Source of the DNA: Camillea tinctor
Taxonomy: Eukaryota; Ascomycota; Sordariomycetes; Xylariales; Xylariaceae
Reading direction: 5' to 3'
Assembly: GCA_022578605.1 (NCBI GenBank)
Contig: MU394080.1
Coordinates: 248,001-312,000, forward strand
DNA length: 64,000 nt
Part shown: piece by piece, positions 57,737 through 64,000 of the stretch
How the letters are laid out: the number at the start of each line of letters is the position of its first letter
Numbering within the stretch: position 1 is the first letter of the stretch
The notes under the pieces: model-generated
What the model was told of the DNA's origin: nothing
What the model saw: only the letters and a program-made list of their open reading frames with translations
Databases searched by the model: none
Position numbers and translations under genes: made by a program

Positions 57737-58756
57737 TCAGCCCACAAGCGCCGCCTTCGCGATCTCTACATCCTCCGCCGTCCCGCAGATCAAGCCTGCC
57801 GTCTCATTGAGGTCCTCGAGCGCCCGATCCAAGATCCGACTCCCGTCCGCAGGGCTAACCGCCTTCCCGCCCGCGCACTCCATCACCAGCGCGATAGGGT
57901 ACAGCTCGTACAGCCGCCGCAGCTTGGCCTTGCTCCCCGCGGTCACGGGCGACACGTACACGCCGTGGCCCTTGACCAGCGCGTGCACCACGTCCGGCAC
58001 CAATCCGCCGCTGTACCGCAGCGTGTACCGCTCGCGGATGAAACGTGACACCAGGTCCATGTACCGGGGGTTCTCGGACGCGGCGCGCAGGTTGGCGGGC
58101 GCGAAGTACCGCGCCGACGACGACTCGGGATCGAGGAGCCGCACCTGGGACCGCACGACGGCGCAGTCCCGCGCCCCGTGCTCGTTGAGCCCTAGCTCCA
58201 AACACGCAGGCTCGGAACCGGGTACCCGTAACGCTACGATGGCGGTGGTCCGCGGGCCGTAGACACCCAGCACGGCGGCGACTTGGCGGGTCGCTGGGTC
58301 TTGCCGCAATGCCGTGCGCCCTTGCCACACCCCCAGGATGGTGCCCACGGTCCAGTTGGGTGCGATGATGGAGCTCCCGTCGAGAGGATCAAAGGCCACG
58401 GTGTAGTGCTCTCCATCCTCTCCCCTTGTCCTGATTTCTTCTTGGACTGAGGGGTTTGCAGACCTCTCGACAGGGTCCTCCTCGCTGCTGGCGGCCACGA
58501 TGGCGGGGCAGCTAGAGACGGCGTCCCGCACTGCTTGTTCGGCTAGTACATCTACGTTTAACTGGTCGTCGCCGAAGGCGTTGGCGCCTCCCGCACGAGA
58601 TACGTGGTGCGCCTTGCGTAGAGCAGTTGCAATAGCCCCGATGCTGTCTATTAGTCCAGGAATGACGGACTCGAGGAGCTTTGTGTGCGCATCTGCGGAG
58701 GGACCCAATGCGGCATGAAGGTGGTGCAGCAGCTCAGGAGAGGCTTGGTTCGTCAT
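57737..58756 (-). CDS. Sedoheptulose-1,7-/fructose-1,6-bisphosphatase-like phosphatase
   Basis: Mg-dependent sugar bisphosphatase of the FBPase/SBPase fold, 339 residues, one exon. The ATG at 58756 is used because the two codons further upstream begin with TTG. Metal-binding motifs are intact: SSEEDP (about 91-95) and VAFDPLDGSS (120-129). The substrate region shows RYSGGLVPDVVHALVKGHGVYVSP (about 247-270, basic and glycine residues) and ECAGGKAVSP (293-302). The sequence looks closer to the plant-type SBPase branch than to the gluconeogenic Fbp1. Fungi are known to carry such SBPase-like genes besides Shb17; their physiological role is unclear to me. The gene is distinctly GC-rich and intronless compared with its neighbours, which could reflect codon bias or transfer. 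It is divergent from the TIM-barrel gene. Confidence 0.87.
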   Translation of the reverse strand: MTNQASPELLHHLHAALGPSADAHTKLLESVIPGLIDSIGAIATALRKAHHVSRAGGANAFGDDQLNVDVLAEQAVRDAVSSCPAIVAASSEEDPVERSANPSVQEEIRTRGEDGEHYTVAFDPLDGSSIIAPNWTVGTILGVWQGRTALRQDPATRQVAAVLGVYGPRTTAIVALRVPGSEPACLELGLNEHGARDCAVVRSQVRLLDPESSSARYFAPANLRAASENPRYMDLVSRFIRERYTLRYSGGLVPDVVHALVKGHGVYVSPVTAGSKAKLRRLYELYPIALVMECAGGKAVSPADGSRILDRALEDLNETAGLICGTAEDVEIAKAALVG

Positions 58757-58908
58757 GGTCAAGAGACGAGACTCAATTAGGCTTGGAGAGCTTTGTTAGG
58801 AGCCGGGGATATAAATAACAGGATGAAAGAAAAAAGAACTTGTCAGTATCTGCGGGAAAATATGCACCTCTAAATGTTGAGAGCACAGGGTTATGCAATA
58901 CAGTGGGT

Positions 58909-58916
58909 TGACGTCA
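58909..58916. promoter_or_regulatory. CRE/ATF palindrome TGACGTCA
   Basis: A perfect 8-bp palindrome about 153 bp upstream of the bisphosphatase-like start. Fungal ATF/CREB bZIP factors (Atf1/AtfA class) bind this site. Confidence 0.5.
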
Positions 58917-59319
58917 CCGGAGTTGCCAATCTAGGGTGATTGGAGTGCTGTTGATTGGCTGGATAAGGTTGCTGCTAGAGAGCTAATAGGGCGGATAACA
59001 GCGCCAGGGGCAACCTACCAGGTATATAACTCCCAAGTATATATACATAGGTGCATAGTGGTCTCTTATAGCATTAATAGAGATCAGGTTTCTCTCGATA
59101 GAGTCAATATTCATGTTATTCTGTGTAAGTGCCTAGGTACCTATTATACATAACGTTAGGTATATACTTCAAGTAACTTAATATTATTCCATGTGTTAAT
59201 ACCATATGGATGTATTGACACATCATTACGCTCATAATTAGTGTATCCATTAGGTATCTGCTTTGATACATCTATGTACGCAATCTTTTCGTAGATTTAT
59301 TGTAAAACACGGCAATCAT

Positions 59320-59327
59320 TGACGTCA
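59320..59327. promoter_or_regulatory. CRE/ATF palindrome TGACGTCA, second copy
   Basis: A perfect 8-bp palindrome about 215 bp upstream of the TIM-barrel gene start, in the same shared promoter as the first copy. Confidence 0.5.
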
Positions 59328-59541
59328 CGCCTATGTAAGAAGACAAATACCTACCGGCAACTACCCAGACAGCTTTGAGCTAGGCAGGTACATGGAATTA
59401 TATAGGAAGAAGTAGGCTGGGGCTAGGCACTTCTTTATTTACAAATAGCTCCTTGGTATTGACCTACCCAGGATATCTAATTCAATCCATCATTCTCTTC
59501 AAACGCGCCAACTACAAGTAATCACAATCACTAGATTTAAG

Positions 59542-60558
59542 ATGATCAACTATAAGGGCACACTTCTACCAACCTCCTTTGCTACTTGTAGCATTGGTTA
59601 TAAAGAAGCCCACACGCTACCCTTAAAATTCCTGGCCATTTCTGGCTCTGGTTTCGACGGTGTCGAGCTATCGATGCCCGACATTCTAGCCTACGGTAAG
59701 GTGTTGAATGGCAAGGAGCCCGACCCCGAAGACTACGATGCCCTGGTAGACATCGGCAAGACCATAAAGGCCCAGGCTCAGGAGCACCGTCTTAAGATCC
59801 TTATGCTTCAGCCCTTTACCAACTTTGAGGGCTGGCCCAAGGGAAGCCATGAAAGAGAAGATGCCTTCGCCCGCGCAACAGGTTGGATGAGGATCATGAG
59901 GGCAGTCGGGGCAGACATAATTCAGGTTGGAGCATCAGATTCACTTGATATATCATCCTCTTTTGACGACTTAGCAAACGATCTCGCCGTGCTAGCCGAC
60001 CTAGGCGCGCCTTGGGGCCTACGCATCGCGTACGAGAATTGGTGCTGGGCTACACACGCTCCGGACTGGAAGCATGTCTGGAACATAGTCCAGAAGGCGG
60101 ACCGCCCGAACATTGGGCTATGTCTCGATACATTCCAGAGCGCCGGAGGGGAATGGGCAGACCCGACGACCGAGTCGGGGCTCATAGAGGGCGTCTATAG
60201 GGAGCAGTTGGAGGCAAAGTGGAAAGAAAGCCTCGCCGAACTGAGTAGAACGGTTCCGCCAGAGAAGATATATCTCCTCCAGATCTCTGATGCGTATAAG
60301 ATGGATCCCCCTCTCGAGGCCAAAGTCAATCGCGAGGGATTGAGACCAAAAGGTCAATGGAGTCACGATTACCGCCCCTTACCATATGACGGAGGCTACC
60401 TACCCGTGGAAGACTTTGTCAATGCCGTGTTGAGGACCGGATTCAAAGGCTGGCTGTCAGTGGAGGTCTTTGACAGCAAAGCACCCGGGAAGTATAGCGA
60501 CATGGCTGAATATGGGAAGAAGGCCATGGCGTCGCTTGAGAAGTTATTGCAACAATAA
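59542..60558 (+). CDS. Xylose isomerase-like TIM barrel (sugar isomerase/epimerase or dehydratase)
   Basis: Cytosolic metal-dependent TIM-barrel enzyme of the AP-endonuclease-2 / sugar phosphate isomerase-epimerase superfamily, 338 residues, one exon. Visible barrel strands: FATCSIGY, FDGVELSM (metal Glu), LKILMLQPF, ADIIQVGA, LRIAYENWCW (metal Glu), IGLCLDTFQ (Asp), KIYLLQISDAYKM (His replaced by Ser-Asp) and GWLSVEVFD (Glu). Relatives include 3-dehydroshikimate dehydratase (QutC/Qa-4), inosose dehydratase and hydroxypyruvate isomerase-type proteins. The E...D...Q/S...E set fits a divalent metal site, but the reaction cannot be fixed from sequence. It starts MINYKGTLLPTSFATCS after a typical leader. 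Its divergent neighbour is also a sugar-phosphate enzyme, which suggests carbohydrate metabolism. Confidence 0.85.
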   Translation: MINYKGTLLPTSFATCSIGYKEAHTLPLKFLAISGSGFDGVELSMPDILAYGKVLNGKEPDPEDYDALVDIGKTIKAQAQEHRLKILMLQPFTNFEGWPKGSHEREDAFARATGWMRIMRAVGADIIQVGASDSLDISSSFDDLANDLAVLADLGAPWGLRIAYENWCWATHAPDWKHVWNIVQKADRPNIGLCLDTFQSAGGEWADPTTESGLIEGVYREQLEAKWKESLAELSRTVPPEKIYLLQISDAYKMDPPLEAKVNREGLRPKGQWSHDYRPLPYDGGYLPVEDFVNAVLRTGFKGWLSVEVFDSKAPGKYSDMAEYGKKAMASLEKLLQQ

Positions 60559-61833
60559 TGGGAAAGGACTGAAACACGATTTTCCGAGAAAAGGCACAGG
60601 GGATGTCCTGAAATTGAATTTTTTTTTTAATAAAATAAAAAAAAGAAGAAGAAGAAGAAGAAAAGAAAAGAAAAGAAACCACGGTACCTGCTATTCAGAG
60701 ACACGATATTGGGTCTAGAATCCTAGGTTAGGATTCTCTCCCCACGTAATGGGGTCGGTCAGTATATCCTACCGAAGCGATATCTTTCCACTCACCTCCC
60801 CGCAAATGCGTTTCGTAACGCACAGACTCGATGCTTAGGTTCTAGGCTCTGGATTATCTGGGTTTTATACCGGAATGAACGGGAAAGTTTGTTTGAACTC
60901 AAGACTTGGGATTGATTCTTCACAGACTCTCTCATTTAGGCAGCCTTTTGTTTTCTATCATCTCGTATTGCGAAGACACACTTATTTTTAGAACTTGGAC
61001 AAATCTGCAAGGGACGGAAAGAAAAGACAAGAACATGCATCATTTCATAAGTCAATATGCAAGGCACTTGGTGGTCTGCTAGGAGGTAATGGAAGACCAT
61101 GCCCCCTCATTATGCAACCCACATACAATACTGATCAATGCATAGTGATACTATGGGAAAACTAACTACTACTACTACTACTTTTAAGGTGATATGATAT
61201 GTATTATCCCTTGTGATAAACGTCTATGGCGTAAGACTGCCGACTAACTTTCCTCCTTAACCTTGTATTAACCTTCGTGCTAATTTGGAATCCCCGGTAT
61301 GTAGAGTAGTAACAGGTAGTAACAGTAACATTTATGAGATGCTTAGTATATGTACCTAGTCAGGAGGATCAACAACATGAAGCCTCATTTCGACCTGCAG
61401 CAGGCCGCACAGCCGAATTTTAATTTCGCATTCTTTTCTTTTCCCGATTTCATGCCACAATCGATTGCACCATTGGGGTACATCAAATACATAATAGTGA
61501 CACTGTTAAGGCACAGCTGTTAATAGTGTAGGCCCGTGCTCGTATGGCCAACGAGCTGCCCGAAGCGGTATCGTTTTGAGGGGAGCTCACCAGGTTCCTG
61601 GATGTCCACCCAGGGTTGTTTAGGGCGAAAGATAAGAGATGATTTCCTTTTCAAGGAGGTTGTTTACTATGGCGCCGGTCTACACGGGGGGTTGAGTCGC
61701 TGCAGGTGGTTGGCCGCGTCTCGTATAAACGGCGCTACCTCCCGGTCCATTTTGGTCTCTCGCCGTCCTCTTGCCCCCCTCCAGACGTAGCAGCAGCTTT
61801 AGAAGCAAGAGGAAACACAGAGCCACGACAGCC
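60559..61833. other. Spacer and promoter of the S41 peptidase gene
   Basis: 1.3 kb. It has an A/G tract (60633-60676) after the TIM-barrel stop, a CCTAGG word near 60722, an ACT trinucleotide run (61165-61182) and a more GC-rich leader from about 61540. A frame at 61536-61790 shows no domain. Confidence 0.65.
61165..61182. repeat. (ACT)n microsatellite
   Basis: Five to six ACT units in the spacer upstream of the peptidase gene. Confidence 0.8.
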
Positions 61834-64000
61834 ATGAAGACCCTTGCTGGAGCAGGCGCCGTTGCGCTCGCCGCCGTGGTGGACCTAACCACCGCCGCGA
61901 CCATTCCGGAGACGACAGGTACAGCTACCGAACCATGCGCCATTGTGAGCTCCGCCTGGGCAGCCCAGATCAGCGCAACGGCCACGCCAACGGTCGAAGC
62001 CTCCGTGGCCTATGAGTGTCTCAATTCCGTCCCAATTGACAAGGCCGGGGCCCTCAGGTTCGTCAATGAGATGGAGCCATACGTCGAATGGCAGTCCGAC
62101 ACGGTCTTCAAGAAGAACCCCCCGGCCGGTTACTACTACCCCCCGCATGACATTTGGGCAGCGATAAACGCGGTAAAAGCTGATATCACCGCCGACAAGT
62201 ACGCCAACGAGTACGAATGGCAGGCCGACTTATACAAGAAGGTCTTCGGGCCGGCACACGATGGGCATTTCGTTGTTTACCCCGATGCATTGACCTCGGC
62301 GCTTGAATGGCAAAGACCATTTGCACTGGTCTCAGTGAGCGAGGAGGGTCCGGACGGCTCCGCTCCCGTGATCAAGGTATACGAGGATGTCATCTCATCC
62401 CCGGAGACAGCATCCGTAGTCAAGCTGATCAACGGCCAAGACGCTGCTACCTTCGTCCTGAATTGGATCAACCAAGCCGGAGGAAATCAAGATGTGGATG
62501 CTGCCTACAACTCCATGTTCTATGAGAAGGCCTATGTTGCCGAGAACGGAAATCCGGGCAACTTCAAATGGGGTGGTCGCACGAGGTACCTATTGCTAAT
62601 ATACTCCGTAGATTAAAAAAGAAGCCTCGCTAATTATCGTATAGATACATCTACCCGGGGAACGCTACTTCGTTCACCTTTGAGAATGGCACCGAACTCG
62701 AGCTGCCTAACCTGGCTAGAATCAAGGGTAAATGGAACGGTGTTGTCGATGGGCCATCCTTCTTCGCCGTCTTTTGCCCCAATGCGCAGGGCACCCCGAC
62801 TAGTGTAGCGTCGACGACGTCCGCCTCATCTACGTCCTCGGCGACCCCCACGCCTACGGCCGTTAAGGGATACCCCGCCCCTGTCATAATCTCCAGCGAC
62901 TCTGCTATCTCGGGCTACTTCCTCGAGGGCGACGGATTCGAGGATGTGGCTGTCATCGCCATGCTCTCGTTCGCGCCCGATGACCCGACCGAGTTCCAGG
63001 ACGTGGCTCAGGACTTCTTCGCCGCTAGTGTCGCTGCCGGGAAAAAGAAGCTTGTCCTCGATGTCCAGGCCAATGGCGGCGGGTACATATTCTCGGGCTA
63101 TGACCTCTTCCGCCAGCTCTTCCCTGACATCGTGCAGGAAGGTCTCGGCCGCTGGCGCGAGTCGGACGGGTTCCTGGCCGTCTCGGAGGTCTTCTCTGCC
63201 GCGTCCGAGGGCTTCAACGCCGAGACGTCGTCCTACGACGTCATCAACATGTACGAGTCGGTGTACAACTGGCGCTACGACATCAACGAGACGAACCAGC
63301 ACTTCACCTCGTACGAGGACAAGTTCGCGCCGCACAAGTATCTGGGCGACTCGTTCACCAACCTGATCCAGTGGGACTTCAACGATCCTCTGTCCACCAG
63401 CAACACCACCTTCGGCTTCGGCACCGACATCACGGGCTACCGCAGCCGGAGAAACTTCACGCGGCCCTTCGGCGGGCCCGAGAACATTGTCCTCCTGCTC
63501 GACGGCTACTGCGCCTCGACCTGCACGCTCTTCTCCGAGTTCCTCAAGGACGACGCGGGCGTGAAGAGCATCGCCATGGGCGGCCGGCCCTCGCACGAGG
63601 GCCTCATCCAGGGCGTCGGCGGCGTCAAGGGGTCGCAGAGCTACGGCTACGCGGACGTGCACTCGGCGGCGCAGCTCGCGCTCAACTACACCAACAGCAG
63701 CGACACGGTGGCCACGCTGAGCAAGTACACGACCTACGTGACGGGTCGCAGCAACGCCGCCTCGCTCAACGTCAAAGATGAGATCGACCGCTCCCACATC
63801 GCCGACGGCACGCCTGCCCAGTTTGTCGCCGACTACTCCGACTGCCGCCTCTGGTGGACCCAGCCCATGATCACTGACGTCTCGGAGCTGTGGAAGGCGG
63901 CCGCCACCGCGGCTTTCAAGGGCGGCAAGTGCGCGTACGGGAGCATAAGCGGCGGGGCGTCCAACTCCACGGCTACTGCGATCAAGACTTCTCTGCTGTC
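61834..64000 (+). CDS. Secreted S41-family peptidase (CPAF-like), 3' end missing
   Basis: Probable secreted serine peptidase of the fungal S41/CPAF-like group. Two exons are visible (61834-62585, 62645 to the edge; 59-nt intron), at least 702 residues, with no stop before the window ends. The ATG at 61834 begins a signal peptide (MKTLAGAGAVALAAVVDLTTA); an upstream in-frame TTG was rejected. The N-terminal domain (about 45-250) includes HDGHFVVYPDALTSALEWQRP, like the CPAF PDZ-type region. A Ser/Thr/Ala linker (about 295-320) precedes the S41 domain: KLVLDVQANGGGYIFSGYDLF, then NIVLLLDGYCASTCTLFSEF with candidate nucleophile Ser542. Several NxT/S sites fit secretion. Whether a C-terminal membrane or GPI signal follows cannot be seen; the last visible residues are Ser/Thr/Gly-rich. 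Confidence 0.9.

Larger units (their letters stand above)
58757..59541. other. Divergent promoter with two CRE palindromes
   Basis: 785 bp between the bisphosphatase-like gene and the TIM-barrel gene. AT-rich, with TGACGTCA at 58909-58916 and 59320-59327, TATATA near 59035-59045 and a GCCTAGGTACC word near 59130. No coding frame. Confidence 0.75.

Noticed and set aside
62826..63797. 323-codon minus-strand frame
   Set aside because: It is opposite the GC-rich S41 peptidase exon, where high GC3 leaves antisense frames open. It has Arg/Val/Gly-rich nonsense composition.

Overview
The window is nuclear DNA of a filamentous ascomycete (Pezizomycotina). A Sordariomycete, perhaps Xylariales-like, is my best guess from the proteins and the texture of the spacer DNA, but that is inference. 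Genes carry short GT-AG introns (48 to 533 nt) with CTRAC-type branch points, are monocistronic and lie on both strands. The spacers are rich in homopolymers, pyrimidine tracts and CCTAGG / TACCTAGGTA words. I reconstructed 20 protein genes. Every multi-exon model keeps an open frame across all its junctions. I saw no tRNA, rRNA, CRISPR array or intact transposon.

Layout. 1-8472 is gene-free. 8473-18193 carries ribosomal protein S4, a two-Myb Teb1/Tay1-like telobox protein, a four-helix DUF7704-like membrane protein and a CPSF6-like RNA-binding protein. 20329-27378 carries Sec61 gamma, a DCAF11-like WD40 protein, a SET-domain methyltransferase and Cbp4. After a 3.2-kb spacer come a Chs4/Skt5-like chitin synthase activator with a CaaX tail, then the mitochondrial pyruvate carrier subunit and complex I subunit B8 as a divergent pair. 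An assembly scar (poly-G, ten N, poly-C) lies at 38359-38593. 38763-44623 encodes a 1907-residue, mostly disordered RRM protein that I cannot assign to a characterised family. 45601-51922 carries Fmp46, Nup53 and an Ivy1-like I-BAR protein. 53996-64000 is enzyme-rich: acyl-protein thioesterase, LigB/DODA-type dioxygenase, SBPase/FBPase-like phosphatase, a sugar isomerase/epimerase-like TIM barrel, and a secreted S41 peptidase that runs off the right edge.

Most genes are housekeeping and adjacent genes share no obvious pathway. Four encode mitochondrial proteins (Cbp4, Mpc2, B8, Fmp46), two of them sharing a promoter region. The most suggestive functional grouping is the dioxygenase / phosphatase / epimerase trio at 55972-60558. 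The last two of these are divergent across a 785-bp spacer holding two perfect TGACGTCA (CRE/ATF) palindromes. The best candidate for an undescribed protein is the 1907-residue RRM protein.
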